Shown: positions 44,226 through 51,954 of the stretch, piece by piece
Numbering within the stretch: the stretch's first letter is position 1
Layout: every line of letters starts with the position of its first letter
DNA from: SG8-41 sp963802355
Lineage (GTDB): Bacteria > Pseudomonadota > Gammaproteobacteria > Burkholderiales > SG8-41
Reading direction: 5' to 3'
DNA length: 64,000 nt
Assembly: GCA_963802355.1 (NCBI GenBank)
Contig: CAWDIV010000004.1
Location: 62,001 to 126,000 of the forward strand
Translations under genes and position numbers: made by a program
The notes under the pieces: model-generated
Database searches by the model: none
Seen by the model: the letters and a program-made list of their open reading frames with translations, nothing else
Told to the model about the DNA's origin: nothing

Positions 44226-45305
44226 CTACAAGTGGACGATCGAGCGCTGGCGCTTCGGCCACGTGTGAACTAATTTCCGGGTCCGCGCTCCATCGAGTAC
44301 CGGCTGCCAGCGCTCGAGACTGGATTTGTCCAGCACTGCCGGATTGACGCAGGCGCGCGGCCACTTGCCACTCAGCACCAGCGCCATCTCCGCGCCGACC
44401 CGGCGCTTGCGCGCGATGTCGAAACGGCTCGATGCCGAGGCCACGTGCGCGGTCAGGATGACGTTATCCATGACGAGCAGCGGATTCTCGAGGTGGACCG
44501 GCTCGGTCTCGAGCACGTCGAGCGCGGCGCCCGCGATCCAGCCTTCCTGTAGCGCCTTGATCATCGCCGCCTCGTCGACGGTGGAGCCGCGACTCGTGTT
44601 CACGAACAACGCCGTCTTCTTCATCTTCCTGAAGTGCGCTTCCTTCATCAGGTGATGCGCGTCCTTGGTGCCGGGTGCGTGCATCGAGACGATGTCGGAG
44701 CGCTGCAGAAGCTCGTCGAACCCGACCGGCTGCACGCCGTAGTCGAACATCACCAGCTCCTCGATGTAGGGATCGTAGCCCAGCATCTGGAAGCCGAACG
44801 GTGCGGCACGCTTGGCAACGGCGCGCGCGACGTGGCCAAAGGAGATGAAGCCCAAGGTCATGCCCATCAGACGCGGAAACTGGTAGAGCATCGGCCGCGC
44901 CTTGGCCCAGTCGCCCTTGCGCACCATCTGGTCCTGCACGACCAGCCGCCGCCAGCTCGCCAGGATCAGGGTCATGACATGATCGGCCACTTCCTCGATA
45001 AAGGTGTCGGGGCAGTTGGTCACGGGAATGCCGAGTGCGGTCGCCGCGTCGACATCCACTGAATCGACGCCGACGGTGGCCAGCGACACGACTTTCAACC
45101 TCCTGGCAGCATTGATCACCTTGGCGGTGATGCGCGGGCGAACCTTGCCATAGATTGCGTCGGCATCGACGACTGCGGCTGCGAGCTCGTCCTCGCCGCC
45201 CTTCACCTCGACGATCTCGGCACCGATAGCGGCCAGCGCCTCCATCTCCAGGGAATGGTCCGCGACCGCCGGGCCGGCGGGCGTCACGATCTTGAAGCGT
45301 GCCAT
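44226..45305 (-). CDS. D-isomer-specific 2-hydroxyacid dehydrogenase family protein
   Basis: A 359-residue NAD(P)-dependent enzyme. It shows the catalytic trio: Arg in FVNTSRGSTVDEAAM, Glu in ALDVLETEPVH, His in ILTAHVASAS. The nucleotide loop reads MTLGFISFGHVARAVAKRAA, so the first glycines of GxGxxG are GFISFG, a known variation in the phosphoglycerate dehydrogenase-like group. VSLATVGVDSVDVDAATALG and CPDTFIEEVADHVMTLIL are also typical. It precedes the TauD gene by about 100 bases and follows an amidohydrolase. The substrate is a 2-hydroxy or 2-keto acid, not further defined. Confidence 0.9.
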   Translation of the reverse strand: MARFKIVTPAGPAVADHSLEMEALAAIGAEIVEVKGGEDELAAAVVDADAIYGKVRPRITAKVINAARRLKVVSLATVGVDSVDVDAATALGIPVTNCPDTFIEEVADHVMTLILASWRRLVVQDQMVRKGDWAKARPMLYQFPRLMGMTLGFISFGHVARAVAKRAAPFGFQMLGYDPYIEELVMFDYGVQPVGFDELLQRSDIVSMHAPGTKDAHHLMKEAHFRKMKKTALFVNTSRGSTVDEAAMIKALQEGWIAGAALDVLETEPVHLENPLLVMDNVILTAHVASASSRFDIARKRRVGAEMALVLSGKWPRACVNPAVLDKSSLERWQPVLDGARTRKLVHTWPKRQRSIVHL

Positions 45306-45353
45306 GTGTTGTCTCCCCCTGCTCGATTCGAAGAGTTGCCGAGGTGTGGATAA

Positions 45354-46197
45354 CTAGCCTTTCTTCGGCGACCAGCCGTACGCCTTGGCGCAGGCGCCGC
45401 CCATCAGCATCGCCCGTTCATTCTCGCTCAGGCTCTTGGTCGGCGGAAGGGCTCGACCGCCTGTTCGTAATTGACGACCGCGAAGGCGCGGGTCCAGTCG
45501 GTGCCCCACAGGCAGCGGTCGAATCCCCAGGCATCGAACACGCGCGCGAGCGGGTCCCAGATGTCCGGGAACGGATAGGGCTCCTGGCCAGCGTGCAGGC
45601 GCCGCTGACCTTGACCACCGCATTGGGGCGCTTGGCGAGAGTCCAGCAGCTTCGGCAGATCGGCCCAGGGCTGCGGCGGGGCGGGCGGGGTGCGCGGCTG
45701 CATGAGGCCCAGATGGTCGATGATGAATCGGTTATCGGGGTAGCGGTCGATCAGCGGCGTAACACCATCCAGGTTGCCCGAGCACGACAGGTTGACCGGG
45801 AAGTCGTGCCGAACGGCTGCGCGCAATATTCGGTCGATGCCCGGGTGGTTCGAGTCGCGCCCCACTTCCTTCCTCATCATGATGCGGATGCCGACCGTGC
45901 CCGGCGTGCTTCTTCCAGTCGGCGATGACATCGGCCACCGCCGGATCATCCGGGTCGACCGGCTTGACGATGGCGAAGCCGGCCGGGATGGGCCCGTTGC
46001 ACTTCCACCGCATAGCTGGCGTCGTAGCGGTACAGGGAATTGGCGGAGATGAAGATCGCGCCGTCGACGCCGACCTTGTCCATCGCCGCCACCATCTCGT
46101 CACCCGTGACGTGAGGGGGCCAGTTGGGAACGTTGTGCCAGGGCCGTTTCGGCGTGTTCGCCTCATAGGCGTGAACCTGCGAATCGATGATCGGCAT
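45354..46197 (-). pseudogene. Amidohydrolase (TIM-barrel metal-dependent hydrolase), about four frameshifts
   Basis: The N-terminus MPIIDSQVHAYEANTPKRPW (His-x-His metal site) and KVGVDGAIFISANSLYRYDA are in one frame. KPVDPDDPAVADVIADWKK, IDRILRAAVRHDFPVNLSCS, DNRFIIDHLGLMQPRTPPAP, DAWGFDRCLWGTDWTRAFAV (with the Asp ligand) and SLSENERAMLMGGACAKAYG are spread over others, ending at 45354. It resembles the intact gene at 57358 (QVHIWNANTPVEPW). The joined length is about 280 residues. It heads the minus-strand catabolic cluster. Confidence 0.8.
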
Positions 46198-46269
46198 CGG
46201 GACTCCTCTCGCGCTGGGTGGTCTATTGGTATTATCCCGGAGTCTATCGCAGCGCTATTTGCGGCGCAC

Positions 46270-46296
46270 AGAACCAATGCATATGAAATAGGTTCT
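46270..46296. repeat. Collapsed family B footprint
   Basis: AGAACC, a few bases, then CATATGAAATAGGTTCT. Both outer ends of family B are present, but only about 27 bases apart, as if an element had been lost and left a scar. Confidence 0.5.
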
Positions 46297-46644
46297 GGCT
46301 CCAATGTCACAACCTTAACGGATTCGGTAATCGGACCGAGCGCAGGCGAACCGCTTATTGCATTGCTCGGTGAGTATCTGATGGTCGCGAGATACTCACA
46401 CCGGCTCCATGATCCGTCATGCCGGTGAAAACCGGTACAAGAAGGTGTCGGGAGCGTTTTCCCTATTCTGTCGGTGCTTGGCGCAGAACTCTCGCGACTC
46501 CCTGATGCTCACCGAGTGGTCCAGAAACCGTTTGCCTATTCGTGGTCTGATGACCCAACTTCGTCGAAACACTCACCTACACGAAAATCATGGGTAAGCT
46601 GTCGAGCTGGTAACATTGCCCGAATTGCTACGAGGAAGAGTTTC
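46297..46644. other. Intergenic, no feature seen
   Basis: About 350 bases with lower GC than the genes. Start codons in it lead into the oxidoreductase frame but without conserved sequence. Neither a hairpin nor a known repeat was seen. Confidence 0.4.
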
Positions 46645-47670
46645 ATGCAGTTCGGATTGTTCGGCAGCGCCTCGGCACGGCGAGGCAGCGGTGAGTTCGA
46701 CAGCACGGAGGGCTACCACGACTGGATCGAATACAACGTCGAGGCCGAGGCATTGGGCTTTCGCAGCACGTTCTGCGTGGAGCACCATTTCACCGGCTAC
46801 GGCCAGGTTTCCGCTACGCTCAACCTGCTGACCTGGTTGGGCGCCCGCACGAAATCGCTGCGGCTCGGCACCGCCGTGATGGTGTTGCCCTGGCACAACC
46901 CGGTGTTGCTGGCGGAACAGGCGGCGACGCTCGATCTCCTGTCCGGCGGCCGACTGGATTTCGGTATCGGCACCGGTTACCGCTACAACGAATTCGTCGG
47001 CTTCGACCTCCCCATGGACGAGGCACGGGAGAAATTCGAGGAATCGATCGACGTCATCCTGAAGGCCTGGACATCGAACGAACCCTTCTCGCACAAGGGA
47101 AAATACTGGACCTTCAAGAACATCGTCGTCGAGCCGCAGTCGTTCCGCAGACCGCACCCGGCAGTCTGGATGGGCGCCGGCAACGAACGCTCGATTCGCG
47201 ATGTCGCCCGCCGCGGCTTCAATCTGCTGCTGGGCCAGTACTCCTCGCCGGCCGACGTTGCCCGCAACATCGCGATCTTCCGCGACGCCGTGGAGGCGAA
47301 GGGCGAGCAATGGGACCCGATGCGCGTCGGCGTGACCCGCGCCTTCTTCGTTACCGACGATTCGCGCGAACGCGAGGAAGCGCTGGAACGACGGCTGGCC
47401 AACCGGCTGCGGCAACTGAAGCTGGCGACCACACCCGACGGCAGGATACTCGGCGGACCGGATCGCGCGGACGGTGATCCGGTCGAGATCAACCTGGCGA
47501 GCGCGATCTACGGCCCGCCGGATGAAATCGCGCGGAAGATCCAGGCTCTACGCGAGGCCGGCGCCGGCTATCTGCTGCTGAACGGCGGCGGGTCCGGTGG
47601 CGGCGAACGGGGTCGGCGCAGCCTGCGCCGCTTCGCGCGCGAAGTGATGCCTGCGTTCGCCACGACCTAG
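46645..47670 (+). CDS. Luciferase-like (LLM) flavin-dependent oxidoreductase
   Basis: A 341-residue TIM-barrel flavoprotein. The start at 46645 (MQFGLFGSASARRGSG) follows GAGGAAGAG and opens the first barrel strand. Family blocks: EAEALGFRSTFCVEHHFTGY, RLGTAVMVLPWHNPVLLAEQ, LDLLSGGRLDFGIGTGYRYN, FRRPHPAVWMGAGNERSIRD and, at the end, IYGPPDEIARKIQALREAGA. Such enzymes use FMNH2 or F420 to oxidise organic compounds, for example in desulfonation or alkane breakdown. It is the first gene after the minus-strand catabolic cluster, in the opposite direction. The substrate is unknown. Confidence 0.9.
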   Translation: MQFGLFGSASARRGSGEFDSTEGYHDWIEYNVEAEALGFRSTFCVEHHFTGYGQVSATLNLLTWLGARTKSLRLGTAVMVLPWHNPVLLAEQAATLDLLSGGRLDFGIGTGYRYNEFVGFDLPMDEAREKFEESIDVILKAWTSNEPFSHKGKYWTFKNIVVEPQSFRRPHPAVWMGAGNERSIRDVARRGFNLLLGQYSSPADVARNIAIFRDAVEAKGEQWDPMRVGVTRAFFVTDDSREREEALERRLANRLRQLKLATTPDGRILGGPDRADGDPVEINLASAIYGPPDEIARKIQALREAGAGYLLLNGGGSGGGERGRRSLRRFAREVMPAFATT

Positions 47671-47681
47671 AACCAGAGGGC

Positions 47682-48110
47682 CATGCCGGAAGCCACGGTG
47701 CTTGAACCTGTCGCCCCGGTCGCCGGGTGAAAATCAGGGAACAGACCTGACGTGCGGGTCTGTCCTTGATTTTCACTCCCCAGCGCGTGCTCGCCACGGC
47801 CGGCGGCTGCGGAACTCACTTACCGGTGACGCTCTTCAGCACCGTGTCGTGGACGGTTCCCGAGTCACACCGAACACTCACACTCTGGTTCGACAGTCCT
47901 CGCCGTGCTCGCCGCGCTGCATCGCGGCGAGCAGTTCGCCGGCTCGAATGTGCGCAGGCACATTCTTCGAAACCCCGGCTCACATCCGGCCGTGTCTGCG
48001 CTTCTCGGCCGGCTCCAACGGGGCGCCAGTTTCAAGCCCCGTGGCTTCGTGTCGTCGCGGGTTTTGTGGGAGGTGGCCCGCCATCCCGCCCCCCACCTCC
48101 CTCCCCACCG
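47682..48110 (+). repeat. Family A repeat with insertions
   Basis: The copy starts GGAAGCCACGGTGCTTGAAC, is broken by a hairpin at 47729-47774, continues GGCGGCTGCGGAACTCACTT, GTCGTGGACGGTTCCCGAG, CTGGTTCGACAGTCCTCGCC, is broken again by about 85 bases near 47905-47990, and ends with CATCCCGCCCCCCACCTCCC. No gene. Confidence 0.65.
47729..47774. repeat. Hairpin nested in a family A repeat
   Basis: GAAAATCAGGGAACAGACC and GGTCTGTCCTTGATTTTC are imperfect inverted arms. The inner part is like the palindrome at 28139-28169. It interrupts family A sequence and so arrived later. Confidence 0.6.
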
Positions 48111-48490
48111 TCGATCGTCAGTCGGCTGTGTGCGACTGACCCGGCGGTGTGAATGCCGGAAAAGGTGTGCGTCCCGTTTGACCTATCGCAGATCAGCATG
48201 TGGCGTGGAGTGGTAACGCGGAACCGGACGCCCCGGAGGACCTTATTGATCTCGTCCGCGGCGCTCGTTCGACGCTTGTCGCTCGATCGAACGCCACCGA
48301 ATGAGTATCCGGGACCTGACTCGGTGACGTGAGGCGCTTTCGCTGCTGGTCGTCCTTACCAGCCGGTCAACGACAGCTATCGAGCAATCTGATTGGCGCC
48401 GACAGCCGGCCAGGTTCGGCCAAGTCACGCCTTTGGTTCCAGGGATGATTGCGCGCTCCCCCTAAAAGGGATCAGACTGCCTGCACCCCT
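48111..48490. other. Intergenic, no gene seen
   Basis: About 380 bases after the family A copy. No conserved protein frame, hairpin or known repeat was recognised. Confidence 0.4.
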
Positions 48491-48635
48491 CTTATTGAAC
48501 GTTCGGGAAATGGTTGACACACCATTTCCCGCTGGACGCTCCCCTCTCCGCTCGGGGAGAGCCGCGAAGCACGCGAGGGGCCAGGTTGGGGGTGAGGGAT
48601 CGAGCGTCAACTAGTTTGCGGACGCTCGATAGAAG
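48491..48635. repeat. Family D inverted-repeat element (copy 1)
   Basis: The left side CTTATTGAACGTTCGGGAAA, TGGTTGACACACC is loosely inverted on the right as GGATCGAGCGTCAACTAG, TTTGCGGACGCTCGAT. The middle has CGCTCCCCTCTCCGCTCGGG and GGTTGGGGGTGAGGG. The second copy is at 61520-61641. It ends 21 bases before the Bug copy 9 gene, so it may carry or disturb its promoter. Confidence 0.5.
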
Positions 48636-48656
48636 CGGAAGCGCAACGGAGGCTAC

Positions 48657-49640
48657 ATGCGAGCGTTACCCAAGGTTACGTTTGCCACCGTGATCGCGAC
48701 CGGCATTGCCTTCGCGCCCGCGCCGGGTCTTACACAGGCGCAGCAGAAGTTTCCGAGCAAACCGGTGCGCGTTGTCGTGTCGAACCCTGCCGGCAGCCAG
48801 GGGGACACTTTGGCCCGCATGATCAGCCAGAAGCTGAGCGAGAGCTGGGGACGGCCGGTGGTGGTCGACAATCGGACGGGCGCGGCAGGCACGCTGGCGG
48901 CGGGCACGGTCGCCAAGGCTACGCCGGACGGCCACACGCTCCTGTCCACTGCAGGTCTTGCAATCAATGCAGCGCTGCAACCGAGTCTCCCCTATGACTC
49001 GGTCAAGGATTTCGCCGGCGTGACCCAGCTCGGATTTGGCACGCAAGTACTGGTCGTGGCGCCGGCACTGGGCGTCAAGTCCGTGAACGATTTCATCGCC
49101 CTGGCGAAGGCGCAACCCGGCAAGCTCCTCTACGGCTCCTCCGCGGTCGGAACCGGATCCCATCTGAACGGGGCAAGATTCGCCCTCGCCGCCGGGATCA
49201 AGGTCGTGACGGTGGCGTTCAAGGGAGGGCCGGAAGCGACGATCGAGGTCATGGCTGGGCGCACCCACTTTTCCAGCGTGACGCTGTTCTCCGCGCTGCC
49301 GTTCGTCCAGGATGGGAAGTTGCTCGCGCTGGCGGTGGCCACGCCGCAGCGCTCGCCCTTGCTGCCGGAGGTGCCGGCGCTGGCGGAGACGATGCCTGAC
49401 TTCAAGAGACCCGAGAATTCGACCGCATTGTTTGCGCCTGCCGGGACGCCACGCCCCATCCTGAATCAGATCAGCAAGGAAGTGGCGCACATCCTCGATC
49501 TCGCCGACATCAAGGAACGGCTGCATCGCATGGGGTATGTTCCCGCACCAACCACACCGGAGGAGCTCGACAAGATCCTGCGCGAGCAGATCGAGACGAT
49601 ATCCAGGGTAAGCAGGGATCTCGGCCTTCGACCCAGGTGA
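48657..49640 (+). CDS. Bug/TctC substrate-binding protein (copy 9)
   Basis: A 327-residue exported binding protein with signal MRALPKVTFATVIATGIAFA, preceded by ACGGAGG. Blocks: PVRVVVSNPAGSQGDTLARM, VVVDNRTGAAGTLAAGTVA, LPYDSVKDFAGVTQLG, KSVNDFIALAKAQPGKLLYG, SSAVGTGSHLNGARFALAAG, LLALAVATPQRSPLLPEVPA. The loop SNPAGSQ in place of VPFPPGG is shared in type with copy 6, so these two form a subgroup. It lies upstream of a second luciferase-like gene (104-base gap). Confidence 0.92.
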   Translation: MRALPKVTFATVIATGIAFAPAPGLTQAQQKFPSKPVRVVVSNPAGSQGDTLARMISQKLSESWGRPVVVDNRTGAAGTLAAGTVAKATPDGHTLLSTAGLAINAALQPSLPYDSVKDFAGVTQLGFGTQVLVVAPALGVKSVNDFIALAKAQPGKLLYGSSAVGTGSHLNGARFALAAGIKVVTVAFKGGPEATIEVMAGRTHFSSVTLFSALPFVQDGKLLALAVATPQRSPLLPEVPALAETMPDFKRPENSTALFAPAGTPRPILNQISKEVAHILDLADIKERLHRMGYVPAPTTPEELDKILREQIETISRVSRDLGLRPR

Positions 49641-49744
49641 CGAGGACACGCGCCGTGAGAGTTCGCCCCGGTTCGAAATCGGCGGTGGCCCTGCGACGTG
49701 CGTGAACTGCGGTAAGCTCGCTCATCGCCCGTCGTGGTGCCCGC

Positions 49745-50920
49745 ATGCCATTGAAGACCTCGTTGTTCTACTTGCCCTCCGTGGGAAGCCGTGCCGACAT
49801 CGAAGCTGGCATGGCCGGCTTGCGCAGCGATCTCTATGGACGCATGCTTCAAGAAGTGAGTGAACAGGCGCGACTCGCCGATGCGCTGGGTTATGACTCG
49901 ATCAATTTCACCGAGCATCACTTCCACATCGAAGGCATCGAGCTGTCCAACAATCCGGTGATGCTCGACTTGTTTGTTGGAATGCAGACCAAGCGTATTC
50001 GAGTGGGGCAGCTTGGCATCGTGCTGCCGGCCCACAATCCCCTGCGCATCGCCGAGGACATCGCCATGCTTGATCACATGACTGGTGGCCGGGCGAATGC
50101 CGGGTTCGCTCGCGGTTACCAACGGCGGTGGGTGGACGTCATGGCCCAGCACACTCACGGCGTACATGGCGTGGCGCCTCACCAGCATGATGCCGTCGAT
50201 GCGGCCAACCGCGCCGCCTTCGAGGAGAACTTTCGTATCATCAAGCAATGCTGGACGCAGGACATGCTGCGATGGGAAGGCAAGCTATGGCGGATCCCCG
50301 TGGAGGGAACGCCGTGGACCGTTGAGGCCTCGAGCAAGTATGGCAGAGGCATTGTTAACGGGATCGTGCGCGAGATTGGCGTGGTGCCCAAGCCTCTGCA
50401 AAAACCACACCCGCCGCTGTTTCAGCCCTTCGCTTCATCGGAAAGCAGCATTCGTTGGTGCGCCAAAGAGGGGGTCACGGCCGTGCTGCCGCCTATGCAC
50501 GCCAAGCACGAGACTCGCTTGAGCGAGCTCTACGCGAGCGAATCCGGCCGTCGTGTGGGCGATGGCGTGGCGTTCCTGCGCGATATCGTCATCGCCGATA
50601 GCGATGCGGAAGCCGATCATCTCTGGCAGCAATCGAGCCGCTTCATGGGCCAGGAATGGTTCGAGCCGTTCGGATTTCGGCGCGGTATGATCGATCCTGA
50701 TACCGGGGCGATCCCGACCCCACAAGAGATGATTGACCTTGGCTACATGCTCGTGGGCACGATCGATACGGTGTGCAGACGATTTGAGTCGATGCTCAAG
50801 CGCTTGCCGGTCGAATGGATCTTCTGTTGGACGTTCAACGGACTCGTTCCCAACGCGGCGATCCTGCGCACACTCGAGCGCTGGCAAACTCAGGTTCTGC
50901 CGAAGCTGGGCCTGGCTTGA
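49745..50920 (+). CDS. Luciferase-like (LLM) flavin-dependent oxidoreductase
   Basis: A 391-residue flavoprotein of the bacterial luciferase superfamily. Blocks: EQARLADALGYDSINFTEHH, VGMQTKRIRVGQLGIVLPAH, AEDIAMLDHMTGGRANAGFA, RGYQRRWVDVMAQHTHG and PHPPLFQPFASSESSIRWCA. It is only distantly related to 46645. Length and an insert around 150-170 fit the alkanal monooxygenase-like group. Upstream Bug copy 9 may be in the same transcript. Only a weak ribosome site is seen before the ATG. The substrate is unknown. Confidence 0.9.
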   Translation: MPLKTSLFYLPSVGSRADIEAGMAGLRSDLYGRMLQEVSEQARLADALGYDSINFTEHHFHIEGIELSNNPVMLDLFVGMQTKRIRVGQLGIVLPAHNPLRIAEDIAMLDHMTGGRANAGFARGYQRRWVDVMAQHTHGVHGVAPHQHDAVDAANRAAFEENFRIIKQCWTQDMLRWEGKLWRIPVEGTPWTVEASSKYGRGIVNGIVREIGVVPKPLQKPHPPLFQPFASSESSIRWCAKEGVTAVLPPMHAKHETRLSELYASESGRRVGDGVAFLRDIVIADSDAEADHLWQQSSRFMGQEWFEPFGFRRGMIDPDTGAIPTPQEMIDLGYMLVGTIDTVCRRFESMLKRLPVEWIFCWTFNGLVPNAAILRTLERWQTQVLPKLGLA

Positions 50921-50960
50921 TAACGTGGGTCCAGCACCTCGGGGTCGGAGGACCTTTTCC

Positions 50961-51005
50961 AACCATGTTTTGATGACCAATCATGTGCACCTTCTCGCCA
51001 CGCCA
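50961..51005 (+). pseudogene. Scrap of a REP-associated tyrosine transposase (RAYT)
   Basis: A 15-codon stretch reads NHVLMTNHVHLLATP, the HUH-type (His-hydrophobic-His) motif of Y1/TnpA-REP transposases. The rest of the gene is gone. On both sides are REP-like motifs (GGGGTCGGAGGACC at 50941; ACTCCGACCCCAGAGGACC at 51066), as is normal next to RAYT genes. Confidence 0.6.
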
Positions 51006-51050
51006 CTGATCAGGCGTCTATCGATTGAGAACAGCGAAATCGGCCTGGAA

Positions 51051-51084
51051 ATCGGTGGAAATCGTACTCCGACCCCAGAGGACC
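51051..51084. repeat. REP-like motif (copy 1)
   Basis: ATCGGTGGAAATCGTACTCC followed by GACCCCAGAGGACC. It recurs with two changes at 56412-56445 and partly, inverted, at 42277. It lies just before the oxidase operon; the second copy lies just after it. Confidence 0.6.
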
Positions 51085-51201
51085 CTACCGGCTTCCGTCG
51101 CGAGGGAGTTACCAAACTTTGATTGGTATCGATATTGGACCATGTGCCAATAGCCTAGGGGGGTGCTGCGACGGAAAATAGCAAGATTGCCGGAGGAGTC
51201 A

Positions 51202-51948
51202 ATGGCACGGGCCGTGAAGAACCCGTTGAGCCTTCTTGTATATGCGGCGGGCGCCGTAGTGTCAGGCGCGTGGCTCGTCGCCGCCTCCCAGGCGCTCGCC
51301 CAGGACGCCGCGATCCCGGCGTTCAAGACGCTCGACTCGATGGAGGCCCGCGTCCAGGGCTGCACGACCTGCCACGGGCAGAGCGGGCAGGGCACGGGCA
51401 ACGATTACTTCCCGCGCATCGCCGGCAAGCCGGCCGGGTATCTCTACAACCAGCTCGTCGCGTTTCGCGACGGCAAGCGCCGTTACGCGCCGATGAATTA
51501 CCTCGTTGCGTATCTCCCGGACGCGTACCTGCGCGAGATCGCCGAGCACTACGCGAAGCAACGCCCGGCGTTCATGTTGCACGAGACCGTACCTGCGGAC
51601 CCGGCGAGCCTCGAGCGGGGCCAGGCGCTCGCGCGAACGGGTGACCCGAAGAAAGGCATCCCGGCCTGCATCTCGTGCCACGGCGCCGGTCTCACCGGCA
51701 TGGAGCCGGGTGTCCCCGGGCTCGTCGGCTTGCGCCCGAACTACATCGCGGCGCAGCTCGTCCGATGGCGGGTCGGCGAGCGTGTGGCAGTCGATCCGGA
51801 CTGCATGAAGCGCATCGCGACGCGCCTGACCGACGCCGACATCGCCGCGCTCGCCGCGTGGCTCGCGCGTCAGAAACCGCCGGCCGATGCTGCGCCGGAG
51901 TCTTCGAACGTCGTGCGGATGCCGCTCGCCTGCGGCAGCCAGCGATAG
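51202..51948 (+). CDS. Dihaem cytochrome c4-like protein
   Basis: A 248-residue periplasmic cytochrome. ATG at 51202 follows GGAGGAGTCA. After a signal peptide (about 1-34, ending ALAQ) two class I haem sites are seen: CTTCH (54-58) and CISCH (156-160). Each is followed by a typical helix with a Met, such as YAPMNYLVAYLPDAYLREIA, that may supply the sixth ligand. Cytochrome c4 proteins pass electrons from the bc1 complex to terminal oxidases. It is the first gene of a six-gene operon (next start 6 bases after its stop). Confidence 0.9.
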   Translation: MARAVKNPLSLLVYAAGAVVSGAWLVAASQALAQDAAIPAFKTLDSMEARVQGCTTCHGQSGQGTGNDYFPRIAGKPAGYLYNQLVAFRDGKRRYAPMNYLVAYLPDAYLREIAEHYAKQRPAFMLHETVPADPASLERGQALARTGDPKKGIPACISCHGAGLTGMEPGVPGLVGLRPNYIAAQLVRWRVGERVAVDPDCMKRIATRLTDADIAALAAWLARQKPPADAAPESSNVVRMPLACGSQR

Positions 51949-51954
51949 AGCGCC

